Assembly: GCF_007954505.1 (NCBI RefSeq)
Contig: NZ_CP042412.1
Location: 2,790,001 to 2,854,000 of the forward strand
Reading direction: 5' to 3'
Source of the DNA: Microbacterium sp. CBA3102
GTDB lineage: Bacteria > Actinomycetota > Actinomycetes > Actinomycetales > Microbacteriaceae
DNA: 64,000 bases
Below are positions 46,123 through 54,360 of this stretch, one piece after another. Within the stretch, counting starts at the first letter, position 1. Every line of letters begins with the position of its first letter. The notes beneath the pieces were generated by a model. The model saw only the letters and a program-made list of their open reading frames with translations. It was not told where the DNA came from and made no database searches. A program made the position numbers and the translations under genes.

Positions 46123-47695
46123 CGCGAAGACCCCCGATGCCCTGACGAATACGTTTGTCCAGATCGTGGCCACGCTCGAGGATCGTAAGAAGCTCGTCCG
46201 AGAGACGCATAAGCCGCGCCTCAGCGGGTTCGTCCTCGTCGCTAGAGTCTGCCGTACCCACATAACGCCCGGGGTTCAGGATGAAGTCGTTCTGCTTGAC
46301 CTCCTCAATCGAGGCTGCCTTCACAAAGCCCGCGATATCCTCGTAACCTCCATCACGGTTGCGCCATGCATGGTACGCACCAGCGATCTTCTGTATGTCT
46401 CCGTCGGGGCCGTCGGTGAGCTCACGCAGACGACGGTTCACCATCGAGCCAAGTTTTCGGGCGTCGATGAAGAGCACCTCGTCTTTGCGTTCCCGGTGGC
46501 CGTTGCCGTCGCGACCCTTGGACACGAACCAGAGAGACACCGAGATCCCGGTGTTAAAGAAGAGCTTGTCGGGCAGCGCGACGATACAGTCCACCAGCCC
46601 GGCTTCAACGAGCTTGCGACGGATTTCACCCTCGCCGCCAGTCTTCGAGCTGAGCGATCCGTTCGCGAGCACGAAGCCCGCCGTGCCCTTTGGTGCGAGA
46701 TGGTGGATAAAGTGCTGCACCCATGCGAAGTTAGCGTTGCCCTGCGGCGGGGTGCCGTAATTCCAGCGCGGGTCGTCGGCGAGCTTCGCATCCCACCAAT
46801 CAGAGACGTTAAACGGCGGGTTCGCGATGATGTAGTCAGCGCGCAGATCCGGGTGCAGGTCAGCGAGGAAAGAATCGTCGGAGCGCGGGCCAAGGTCCGC
46901 CTCGATGCCTCGCAGCGCGAGATTCATCTTGGCGAGCTTCCAGGTCGTGTCAGTGAACTCCTGACCGTAGACAGAGATATCAGTGCGCTTGCCACCGTGC
47001 GCCGTCACGAAGTCGGCGGACTGCACGAACATGCCGCCTGAGCCGCAGGCGGGATCGTAGACGCGACCCTTGTACGGCTCAAGCATCTCAACGAGCAGCT
47101 TGACTACCCAACGGGGCGTATAGAAGGCTCCAGCATCCTTGCCGGTCTCCTTGCCTGCGAACTGGCCGAGGAAGTATTCGTAGACGCGGCCGAGTACGTC
47201 GTCCGCGCCGTGGTCATCGGTAGTGGTGAAGCCGATCGAACCGATGAGGTCGACCAGCTCGCCGAGACGACGCTTGTCGAGGCCGTCACGCCCGTAGTTG
47301 CGCGGCAGGACGCCACGAACGGACGGGTTCTCCTTCTCGATCAGGTCCATCGCCTGGTCGATCTGCTGGCCGACATCGGGCAGCTTCGCCACCGACTGGA
47401 TGTAGCTCCAGCGGGCGAGTTCGGGCACCCAGAAGACGTTGTGGCTGGCGTACTCGTCACGATCCTCAAGGAAGGAGGCGAGGCGCTCGGGCTTGATGCC
47501 GTCAGCGGTGAGCTCCGCCTCGAGAGTCTGGCGACGCTCCTCGAATCGATCAGAGATGTACTTGAGGAAGACCAGCCCGAGGACGACGTGCTTGTACTCG
47601 CTCGGCTCCTGGTTCCCGCGCAGCTTGTCGGCAGCTTCCCACAGCGTCTGCTCCAGCGACTTCGTTGGTTTCGGCTTCGATGCGGGTCTCGCCAT
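46112..47695 (-). CDS. hsdM: Type I restriction DNA methyltransferase subunit M
   Basis: A 527-residue N6-adenine methyltransferase. The N-terminal helical domain is SLEQTLWEAADKLRGNQEPS and GLVFLKYISDRFEERR. The catalytic domain has AFYTPRWVVKLLVEMLEPY, SAM-binding VYDPACGSGGMFVQSADFV, and the methylation motif YIIANPPFNVSDWW. AWVQHFIHHLAPKGTAGFVL follows. The C-terminal tail is charged and binds HsdS. AGGAG before the ATG at 47695 supports this start over an upstream in-frame ATG. It is the first gene of the seven-gene defence operon. Confidence 0.95.
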   Translation of the reverse strand: MARPASKPKPTKSLEQTLWEAADKLRGNQEPSEYKHVVLGLVFLKYISDRFEERRQTLEAELTADGIKPERLASFLEDRDEYASHNVFWVPELARWSYIQSVAKLPDVGQQIDQAMDLIEKENPSVRGVLPRNYGRDGLDKRRLGELVDLIGSIGFTTTDDHGADDVLGRVYEYFLGQFAGKETGKDAGAFYTPRWVVKLLVEMLEPYKGRVYDPACGSGGMFVQSADFVTAHGGKRTDISVYGQEFTDTTWKLAKMNLALRGIEADLGPRSDDSFLADLHPDLRADYIIANPPFNVSDWWDAKLADDPRWNYGTPPQGNANFAWVQHFIHHLAPKGTAGFVLANGSLSSKTGGEGEIRRKLVEAGLVDCIVALPDKLFFNTGISVSLWFVSKGRDGNGHRERKDEVLFIDARKLGSMVNRRLRELTDGPDGDIQKIAGAYHAWRNRDGGYEDIAGFVKAASIEEVKQNDFILNPGRYVGTADSSDEDEPAEARLMRLSDELLTILERGHDLDKRIRQGIGGLRGGR

Positions 47696-47952
47696 GCTGT
47701 GTTTTCTCCTCTGCGCCGGAGGCGCGCTTACATACTCGTTCTCGACCGTGCTCCCACAGTATCGGTGGCCACCGACACGAGCGGGATCGAATGATGCAGC
47801 CGGGAGCATGCGATGCTGCGACCGGGCGCTGCGATCTACCTTTGATTATCTCGTGAAGAGTGGCGACCAGGCGCGGGCATGGCTGAGTGCGTGTCTGTTA
47901 TACGAAGAGCGCCGCGCGGATCACAACCCGAGCGCATTCCTCGGGTGGCACG

Positions 47953-48120
47953 TCACCGCAAGTGCGAAAACGGATCTACTACGGAATGCAACCCGCACTT
48001 CGGGCAGGTAAATGCGATGCGCACAGTGCCGTCGTCCAGATGCATTGGTTCCGGCTCGCAATCCGCACCGCAGGACGCACAGGTTCGGTACCCGTCATCC
48101 TCCCAGGTCTGGATCTCCAT
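47953..48120 (-). CDS. Small zinc-ribbon protein, 55 aa
   Basis: A 55-residue protein starting MEIQTWEDDGYRTCASCG. It holds two cysteine pairs, CASCG and CPKCG, 20-30 residues apart, so one zinc ribbon, followed by LHSVVDPFSHLR. The start at 48120 is preferred over a longer open frame. It lies between the hsd operon and the alpha/beta hydrolase gene. Role unknown; such ribbons occur commonly on actinobacterial mobile elements. Confidence 0.6.
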   Translation of the reverse strand: MEIQTWEDDGYRTCASCGADCEPEPMHLDDGTVRIAFTCPKCGLHSVVDPFSHLR

Positions 48121-48164
48121 GGTTCGGAGCCTACCGCCGTCAAACTGTGCGCAGCCAGGCCCTA

Positions 48165-49352
48165 CTATCCATTTAGCCGGAGCGACCCAGGCGTGCGGCA
48201 ACCAGCTTGAACTACAAAGAGCCACTCTGCGACGCTGCGACGCCAGCGCTCAGAGTGCGAGTTCCAGCTGAGCGTGTGGCCTGCATCGAAGACTTCGAGA
48301 GTGACGACATCGGGGCGTCGATCACGCAGCAGTTCCGAGACTCGCAGCGGCACGGAGTCATCGCGAGAGCCATGCAGAATCAACATTGGCACCGAGAGCT
48401 TGCTCGCGTGCTCGATCCAGTTCATCTCGTTGAGTTGCACGGCAGATGAGAGACCGAGGGCGCGCGCAAGCAGCCGTTTGGTGAGCCATGGCGTCGTGAG
48501 AACCCCAGCGTTTCGGGGGAGTCCCGCACGCCGACAGTTGGTCTCGATGGCTGCCGACCAGTTCAGCACCGGCGAGTCAAGCACGAGTCCGGCCACCAGT
48601 GGACCATGCGGGGGGCGATGCGCGATCTGGAGCGCGATCGCAGCACCCATCGACCAGCCGAACAGCACGATGCGTTCGGCTCCGCAGCGAACCGCGTAGC
48701 CAATCGCGGCTTCGACGTCGTCGACCTCGGTGACGCCAAGGGTTGAGCGGCCGGTACCGACGCGCGGGCCTTCGCCGTCGTTTCGATAGCTCACGACGAG
48801 CGACGTGTAGCCAAGCTCCGTGGCGACTTGTACGCCCCGGAGCGTACCCGCGCGGGTGCTGCCGAGGCCGTGGATATGGATCGCCCACGTTGACGGGTCG
48901 CCGTCGACCTTCCAGGAAGGGGCGTACCCGCCAGCCGTGCTGATCTTGACATCGCGGTCTTCGAGTCCGGCGTCGGTTGGCGTCGCGAAGTAGATACCGC
49001 TCCACGAGACTCGGTCTCCGGCGCGAGGGGTGAGTCCTGCGGAACAGCCAGTGATAGTCCGGGAAACCTGGTCTGTGCCGTGATCCTGAACGTCATCGTC
49101 GAGCTGCACCCATCCGCCATTCTCGAACCAGAGGTTGTAGATGCCGACCGCTTCGGTGTCGCGTGTACGGTCCAGAACGATCCTGAGCCGGTCTCCGCGG
49201 TCTTCGATATCGCGGATGACGAGGTTGAAGGTTCGAGGGCCGACCGGCGCGGTGAGCTTTCGGGCAATGCCCCAACCGAGCGCGGCAACGCATGCGCCGA
49301 GCACTGCCGAGCTGATCCCGATGCACCTGCCGATGTACCGCTTTGCGCTCAT
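48165..49352 (-). CDS. Membrane-anchored alpha/beta hydrolase
   Basis: A 395-residue protein with one N-terminal hydrophobic segment (CIGISSAVLGACVAALGWGI) and an alpha/beta hydrolase domain from about residue 155. The oxyanion stretch is WAIHIHGLGSTRAGTLRG. The nucleophile elbow is VLFGWSMGAAIALQIAHRPP with serine in GWSMG. The acid is in MLILHGSRDDSVPLRVSELL and the histidine in VFDAGHTLSWNSH. The N-terminal 130 residues form a separate beta-rich region (FNLVIRDIEDRGDRLRIVLD). Its start overlaps the stop of the 7-TM gene by 4 bases, so it is the last of the four-gene module XRE-ImmA-DUF6545-like-hydrolase. The substrate is unknown. Confidence 0.85.
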   Translation of the reverse strand: MSAKRYIGRCIGISSAVLGACVAALGWGIARKLTAPVGPRTFNLVIRDIEDRGDRLRIVLDRTRDTEAVGIYNLWFENGGWVQLDDDVQDHGTDQVSRTITGCSAGLTPRAGDRVSWSGIYFATPTDAGLEDRDVKISTAGGYAPSWKVDGDPSTWAIHIHGLGSTRAGTLRGVQVATELGYTSLVVSYRNDGEGPRVGTGRSTLGVTEVDDVEAAIGYAVRCGAERIVLFGWSMGAAIALQIAHRPPHGPLVAGLVLDSPVLNWSAAIETNCRRAGLPRNAGVLTTPWLTKRLLARALGLSSAVQLNEMNWIEHASKLSVPMLILHGSRDDSVPLRVSELLRDRRPDVVTLEVFDAGHTLSWNSHSERWRRSVAEWLFVVQAGCRTPGSLRLNG

Positions 49353-50371
49353 GATCGTCCGGTCTCGCGGTCATCAGCTCCGGTCTTGTTGCTCTTCGTA
49401 TTTGGTGCCTTCACGCCGAGCAGATGGCGCTCGGCCTGCACCAGCAACGCGTGGTCAGCGGCTGCGATGGTGAAGGTGACGCGAGGGTCGATCAGTGCGT
49501 CGCGGATCTCGACAACCTTGCGGTGCAGTACCGCTTCTGGCTCTTCGAAGATCCCGGCTGTCGCCTTGCTCTCGCTGAGTCCTGGCCTGAGCCGAGTAGC
49601 CTCGCGCCAGACCGGTTCGAGCTGCGCGACGAGAGCATCAGTCCGCACGGCCCGGAGACGCTGCCGAAGCGGCCGCATGGCGGGCTGCGCGATGAATCCC
49701 GCGCACAAGCACAGGAAGGTTGCGATCATGAGCGGTCCGTACGCGGGTTCGACCGCGTGCCAGACACCGAGCGCGCCGGACACATGCGCGACGTCCATGA
49801 CCAGCACGACGACGCAGAGCGCGATCGCACAACTGGAGCCGCCCATGAGGAGCGCAGCCGGTACTCGCAACACTCCATCCGCGAGTGTGAACTGCCGGGT
49901 GGCGAGCACGAGCATCGCTGTGACGACGATGCCGCAGTAGCTGAACACCGTGATCGAGTATAGGCCCGCCGAAAGCTGTCCGCCAAGGTCGCTCATGAAC
50001 GTCGTGGTTGTAGCGGTGTCGCTTCGGTCAACCAAGAAGAACATCGTGGTGACGCACGCGAGAGCGACGAGCAGAGCGGGAAGGCTGACCGCGATCATGA
50101 CGAGGCGAGGCCGATACTCGCCAGCCTTCATGACGCCTCGGCCAAGGAAGAACAGGCCGATCATGAGTAGCCCGTCACCGGCCAGGGTGACCAAGTTCGT
50201 CCCGCCAACCGCGGGGTCAATGGCGAGGTAGACCGGGTCGACGTTGAGCGTCATCGCGAGAGCAATTGCGACAGCGGCGTAGGTGATGCTGCGGTCGGCG
50301 CGCCCGCGTCGCAAGATGAGCAGGCTTGCCACCAGCGCCCACATGACGCTCGCGACAAGCCCTTGGATCAT
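49349..50371 (-). CDS. Seven-TM membrane protein, DUF6545/MAB_1171c-like
   Basis: A 340-residue membrane protein with seven hydrophobic segments in the first 230 residues: LVASVMWALVASLLIL, ITYAAVAIALAMTLNV, LLMIGLFFLG, LPALLVALACVTTMFFLV, GIVVTAMLVLA, ALCVVVLVMDVA and MIATFLCLCAGFIA. A cytosolic tail follows (VWREATRLRPGLSESKATAG, VLHRKVVEIRDALIDPRVTF) of the type found in MAB_1171c-family proteins. In actinobacteria these usually stand next to an XRE regulator and an ImmA/IrrE protease, as here. A sensory or signalling role is inferred. The start overlaps the protease stop by 4 bases. Confidence 0.8.
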   Translation of the reverse strand: MIQGLVASVMWALVASLLILRRGRADRSITYAAVAIALAMTLNVDPVYLAIDPAVGGTNLVTLAGDGLLMIGLFFLGRGVMKAGEYRPRLVMIAVSLPALLVALACVTTMFFLVDRSDTATTTTFMSDLGGQLSAGLYSITVFSYCGIVVTAMLVLATRQFTLADGVLRVPAALLMGGSSCAIALCVVVLVMDVAHVSGALGVWHAVEPAYGPLMIATFLCLCAGFIAQPAMRPLRQRLRAVRTDALVAQLEPVWREATRLRPGLSESKATAGIFEEPEAVLHRKVVEIRDALIDPRVTFTIAAADHALLVQAERHLLGVKAPNTKSNKTGADDRETGRS

Positions 50372-50844
50372 CCGAATATCTCCGTGTAGCTCGTCTCCGC
50401 AAACACCGAGCCCCGAATGCCCGCGGCCAAGCGGTCGGCGAGGCTCTCGGCCGCGATCTCCTCGTCGGTATCCACATCTGTGCGTGCGAGCGCCCGCGCG
50501 CGTAGGCTCGCGGGGATGTCAGGGAGCAAGGTGTCGCGGGATCCGTCGTTGAGTAGGCACCCGGGGCCGTCGCAGTGCCCGAGGATGATGTGCGCGAACT
50601 CGTGCAGCACGAACTGCTGACTGTGCAGCACCGACTCGGTCTGGGCATGTAGGATCAGGTCTCGCTCATCGCCGAAGAGCAACAATGCGCACAGGCCGTT
50701 GCATTCTCCGATCTCGGGAACCTCGGCGACCTTGATCCTGCGCCCGCGTTGCCGCTCCACCGCATCGGTGAGGGCGTCGAACGTAAAGCGCTCACCCAGC
50801 TGCAAGTTAACGACCGCGGTCGCTATGGTCTGTTCGATATTCAC
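50368..50844 (-). CDS. ImmA/IrrE-family metallopeptidase
   Basis: A 158-residue zinc protease. HEFAHIILGH at residues 81-90 is the HExxH motif with the third ligand region E in DEEIAAESLADRLAAG. Family members cleave partner Cro/CI repressors after a signal, for example in ICEBs1 of Bacillus (ImmA-ImmR). The partner is probably the XRE regulator encoded 73 bases upstream. The module may therefore control transfer or excision of the conjugative element in response to damage or quorum signals. Confidence 0.9.
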   Translation of the reverse strand: MNIEQTIATAVVNLQLGERFTFDALTDAVERQRGRRIKVAEVPEIGECNGLCALLLFGDERDLILHAQTESVLHSQQFVLHEFAHIILGHCDGPGCLLNDGSRDTLLPDIPASLRARALARTDVDTDEEIAAESLADRLAAGIRGSVFAETSYTEIFG

Positions 50845-50917
50845 GGTGTGCTCACTGTCTGATTGAGAGCATCCGCGGTGTCACTCTGTGCGGGTTGACG
50901 CCGTAGTTGCTCGCCTA

Positions 50918-51343
50918 CTAGGTCATCTCTGCATCCAAGAACCTGGTGATGGCTGCGAGGGTATCCGGGGAAAGATCCCCGAGAGTGCGGGTCGCGTACG
51001 ATCTCACTTTCGCTGCGCGCATGGCGCGCACGAGATCGAGCTGGGCGTTGACCTTCTCGGGTGTGGAGACGTCGCTGTCGCCGGTGAGGAAGTCGACGTC
51101 GACGTCGAAGAATTCGGCGAGCCCCGCGAACACATCCGCGTCGTCGACCTTGCGGTGACCGTTCACCATGTAGGTCCAGCGGGAGCGCGACAGGTTCGTG
51201 CCGCGCTCTTTCAGGAACGCGGCAATCTCGGAGAACGATGGCTCAGCACCGGTTTCGGCAGCCTTGACATCGAGCAGCAACCGGAGACGTCTTTCGAGCA
51301 GCTCGGCTTCGGTCTTGTTCTGGTCGTCCGTGTCGTACATCAT
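50918..51343 (-). CDS. XRE-family repressor of the conjugative element (candidate)
   Basis: A 141-residue Cro/CI-type protein: LLLDVKAAETGAEPSFSEIA, AFLKERGTNLSRSRWTYMVN and DADVFAGLAEFFDVDVDFLT give the helix-turn-helix, followed by a short C-terminal helical part for dimerisation. The start at 51343 has GAAGGG upstream. It is divergent from the transfer operon and the gap holds four copies of a 14-bp palindrome. It probably represses the transfer operon and itself and is inactivated by the neighbouring ImmA-type protease. Confidence 0.9.
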   Translation of the reverse strand: MMYDTDDQNKTEAELLERRLRLLLDVKAAETGAEPSFSEIAAFLKERGTNLSRSRWTYMVNGHRKVDDADVFAGLAEFFDVDVDFLTGDSDVSTPEKVNAQLDLVRAMRAAKVRSYATRTLGDLSPDTLAAITRFLDAEMT

Positions 51344-51398
51344 GCCCCTTCCCTTCGGGATGGGTGCGGAGTGATGGTTCACCACTCCGGTGGGCTTG

Positions 51399-51501
51399 TT
51401 GCGCATGCTCAATGTACCTCTTGAGCATGCGCAAATCAAGCGTTGCGCATGCTCAAACTTGGTGCTAGAACGGTAAGTCCAGCAACTTTGAGCATGCTCA
51501 A
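51399..51501. promoter_or_regulatory. Cluster of four 14-bp palindromic operators
   Basis: Copies: TTGCGCATGCTCAA (51399-51412), TTGAGCATGCGCAA (51421-51434), TTGCGCATGCTCAA (51443-51456) and the perfect TTGAGCATGCTCAA (51488-51501). The first three are exactly 22 bp apart start to start (two helical turns), and the fourth is 45 bp after the third. They lie between the repressor gene and the first transfer gene, so both promoters are probably controlled by cooperative binding. The binder is inferred to be the XRE protein. Confidence 0.88.
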
Positions 51502-51668
51502 CCAGCGTCGTCGGGCAGGCACACGTCTCCGCACCGAGGAGGTGCACCATGCGCTTCTCCCATGCCAAAAACAGGCACTCACCGCGCCCTTTGGCTTGGT
51601 CGAGCGCACCTCTCAGATGTACTGCCGCACGGACTCGTCGCGCGGTTCATCGGAGAGGGGGCCAAGCT

Positions 51669-52769
51669 ATGGCTACCACCGAGGTTCTCCAAGCCGCACG
51701 GGAGGCAAAGCTTGATGAGGTGCACGAGAAACTGGCTGACGCCGTTCAGCAGCTCGTCTCGGGAGACGACTGGAAGCGTGCCCTGACCTTCGCCGCGAAC
51801 TTCCGCAGTCGCTCGTTCAACAACACGCTGCTGATCTGGGTGCAGCACCTGGCTGCCCACGAGCGCGGCCTGGTGCCTGAGCCGGTGCCGTCGTACGTCG
51901 CCGGGTACAAGCAGTGGCAAGATCTCGGCCGCCAAGTGCAGAAGGGGCAGCCCGGATACCAGATCCTCGCTCCCGTCACTGGCCGATTCGCGAGTTCCAC
52001 TCCGGCCGATGTGGACTCGTGGCGGCGACTCAAGAAGTTCGAGAAGCCGCGGTCTGGCGAGGTGGTCCGGTCGAAGATGATCGGCGTGCGCCCGGCCTAC
52101 GTGTGGGACGCATCGCAAACCGCGGGCGATCCGGTGCCTGAACTCCCAGCGCCGAGACTCCTGGATGGTGAGGCGCCAGCCCGCCTCTGGGAAGGGCTCG
52201 CGAAGCAAATCGGAGCTGCAGGATTCTCGCTGGGCGATGCGCCTGATGCGGGTTCGATCCACGGCGCGAACGGGGTGACGAACTACGGCGAGCGCACCGT
52301 GTTGGTGCGGGCGGACATGGATGACGCGGCGCGGGTGAAGACGCTCGCGCACGAGCTGGGGCATGTGCTCATGCATGACCCCGAGAGCGCCGACGTGCGC
52401 CTGCATCGCGGCATTGGCGAAGTCGAGGCCGAGTCGGTCGCACTCATGATCGGTGCCGCGCACGGCATGGACACCAGCAATTACACGATCCCGTATGTCA
52501 CCACCTGGGCGGCGCAGGTCGACGGGAAAGAGCCCTCCGAGGTGGTCAAGGCCACCGGCGAGCGGGTGCGTGCGATCGCGCTGAAGATTCTCGATCCGCT
52601 CGACACCGACCAGCTCGGCACCGGTACCCCGCCGGGGCTGCAACGAGATGTCCCGTCCCGCGCGAGCGCGGAGCGGCAGCCTCCCGAACGCAGGATCGCG
52701 TCCGCCGTGGGCGCCACGGCATCCTCGCGGCACGATCCCGCTCGTACTGAGGTGCGGAGCATCGCATGA
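51669..52769 (+). CDS. ArdC-like antirestriction / ssDNA-binding zincin protein
   Basis: A 366-residue protein. The N-terminal ArdC-N domain (FAANFRSRSFNNTLLIWVQH, YVAGYKQWQDLGRQVQKGQP, GYQILAPVTGRF) binds single-stranded DNA in relatives. The C-terminal metallopeptidase-like part has VKTLAHELGHVLMHDPESAD (HELGH at 228-232) and IGEVEAESVALMIGAAHGMD with the third ligand. ArdC proteins protect incoming plasmid DNA from restriction in the recipient. The tail is disordered. The start at 51669 follows GAGAGGGGG. It is the first gene of the transfer operon, the usual leading position. Confidence 0.88.
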   Translation: MATTEVLQAAREAKLDEVHEKLADAVQQLVSGDDWKRALTFAANFRSRSFNNTLLIWVQHLAAHERGLVPEPVPSYVAGYKQWQDLGRQVQKGQPGYQILAPVTGRFASSTPADVDSWRRLKKFEKPRSGEVVRSKMIGVRPAYVWDASQTAGDPVPELPAPRLLDGEAPARLWEGLAKQIGAAGFSLGDAPDAGSIHGANGVTNYGERTVLVRADMDDAARVKTLAHELGHVLMHDPESADVRLHRGIGEVEAESVALMIGAAHGMDTSNYTIPYVTTWAAQVDGKEPSEVVKATGERVRAIALKILDPLDTDQLGTGTPPGLQRDVPSRASAERQPPERRIASAVGATASSRHDPARTEVRSIA

Positions 52770-53686
52770 CTGCCGCGCACAGCGCCTTCTCATCGGTCAT
52801 GGCGCGGATGCCGGGCACGGCGGCACCGAAGCAGACCGCGCTCGTGTTGGCTGCTGCGGGCGTGCCCGTGTTTCCGGTCGCCGCTGAGAGCAAGCGGCCG
52901 CTGACTCGGCGCGGGTTCCATGATGCGTCGGCCGATCCCGCGCAGTTGAGGTCGTGGTGGGGTGCGCACCCTCGCGCGAATCTCGGCATCCCGACCGGCA
53001 AGGCGTCGGGTGTCGTGGTCGTCGACGTTGATGTGCATGGCCAGGTCAACGGTTATGACGCGCTCAACCGGGCGCACGTCGCCGGGCTTGTCGCCGGGTG
53101 GGAGATTGCAGTGCGGTCACCATCCGGCGGTCTACACCTCTACTTCCACGCGTCGCCGTCGGATCAGCAGCGGTCGTGGCAAGCGGCGCGCGCCGGTATC
53201 GACTTCCGCGGCGACGGCGGCTACATCGTCGTCCCGCCTTCTACCCGCACAGTCGCCGGTGAACGATGCGCCTACGCGGTCGGGCGGGTCAACTCCGGGC
53301 AACTCCTCATGCTCGACGCCGAACGCCTCCGTGACTTCCTCTCCCCGAAACCCGCGATGCACCGGAACGAATCGGGGATTGATCACCCGTTCGAAGTGGA
53401 GCGCCTTGCTGCATGGGTTGCTCGGCGTGAAGAGGGCGAACGAAACCACGGCCTGTTCTGGGCAGCCTGCAAGATGGCCGAACATGATGTTCCCGCTGGC
53501 GCTGCACTCGATGCGCTCACCGTGGCGGGCGGCTCGGCCGGACTCACCGACCGAGAGATCTCGACAACAGTGCGCTCGGCCTACCGCGCCGTGCAGGGCG
53601 CACCATCGAGCGCGGCGCGGGTCTCGTCACTTCCGCAACCAGACCGAGCACCACCTCGCAACTCACAATCACGGGTGCTGGCATGA
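52766..53686 (+). CDS. Bifunctional DNA primase/polymerase (prim-pol)
   Basis: A 306-residue archaeo-eukaryotic-primase-type protein. The prim-pol core has VFPVAAESKRPLTRRGFHDA, NLGIPTGKASGVVVVDVDVH with the metal-binding DVD at 87-89, SGGLHLYFH with the catalytic histidine at about 120-128, and GIDFRGDGGYIVVPPS. A short helical C-terminal domain follows (VERLAAWVARREEGERNHGL). No helicase domain is present, so it primes or fills in rather than unwinds. The ATGA overlap with the ardC-like gene shows coupling. It probably starts second-strand synthesis after transfer or replicates the element. Confidence 0.88.
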   Translation: MTAAHSAFSSVMARMPGTAAPKQTALVLAAAGVPVFPVAAESKRPLTRRGFHDASADPAQLRSWWGAHPRANLGIPTGKASGVVVVDVDVHGQVNGYDALNRAHVAGLVAGWEIAVRSPSGGLHLYFHASPSDQQRSWQAARAGIDFRGDGGYIVVPPSTRTVAGERCAYAVGRVNSGQLLMLDAERLRDFLSPKPAMHRNESGIDHPFEVERLAAWVARREEGERNHGLFWAACKMAEHDVPAGAALDALTVAGGSAGLTDREISTTVRSAYRAVQGAPSSAARVSSLPQPDRAPPRNSQSRVLA

Positions 53687-54360
53687 ATGCCATCTCGACG
53701 AGTCGCCGCTGGGCTGTCGTCACCGCGGTGGCGGGCACGGTGTTCATCGCCGCTGGTGCCTTCTGGCTTTCGTTCACTTCTCTCGCCGACCTCGCCAGGC
53801 GCTCCGGCATCGGAGTAGGGCAAGCCTGGGCGTGGCCGTTGATCATCGACGGGATCATCGTCGTCGCCACAGTCGCAGTCGTCGCGCTCGCTGGCAACCG
53901 CTCCGCTTGGTATCCCTGGGCTCTCCTGATCGGCGGTGCCGTTGTGTCGGTCACCGCGAATGCGATCCACGCGGTGATCGCGGCCGACGCAGACGTTCCC
54001 AGCGTTCTCGCCGGTGCCGTCGCCGCTGTGCCGCCGGTGGTGCTGCTCGCGATCACACACCTCACGGTCATTCTCACCAGCGCAGCATCCGCCACCGCCA
54101 CACACACCGAGGCTGAGACCGATCCTGCAACCGAACTGGGCACCGAGGCACTGGTGCCGCCTGATCGTCGCGATCTGGCCGCCGCGTTACGTGGCGTCGG
54201 ATGGACGAACAAGCAGATCGCGCGCGAACTCAACGTGCATCCCTCGACGATCGGTCGCTGGCTCACCTCCGGCGAGGATGCCTCTGCGCCAGCCATCGAA
54301 ACGACTTCGACAGCGACCTCCCACCTACCTGGCAAGCCGCAACCAGAAGAGGAGCCATGA
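53683..54360 (+). CDS. DUF2637-domain membrane protein with C-terminal HTH
   Basis: A 225-residue protein with four hydrophobic segments (WAVVTAVAGTVFIAAGAFWL, WPLIIDGIIVVATVAVVALA, WALLIGGAVVSVTANAIHAV, LAGAVAAVPPVVLLAITHLT) typical of DUF2637/SpdB-like plasmid-transfer proteins. A cytosolic DNA-binding part follows: LAAALRGVGWTNKQIARELN and VHPSTIGRWL. Such proteins are regular members of actinobacterial ICE and plasmid operons. It overlaps the genes on both sides by 4 bases. The membrane-plus-HTH layout suggests it links element DNA to the membrane or senses transfer. Confidence 0.85.
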   Translation: MNAISTSRRWAVVTAVAGTVFIAAGAFWLSFTSLADLARRSGIGVGQAWAWPLIIDGIIVVATVAVVALAGNRSAWYPWALLIGGAVVSVTANAIHAVIAADADVPSVLAGAVAAVPPVVLLAITHLTVILTSAASATATHTEAETDPATELGTEALVPPDRRDLAAALRGVGWTNKQIARELNVHPSTIGRWLTSGEDASAPAIETTSTATSHLPGKPQPEEEP

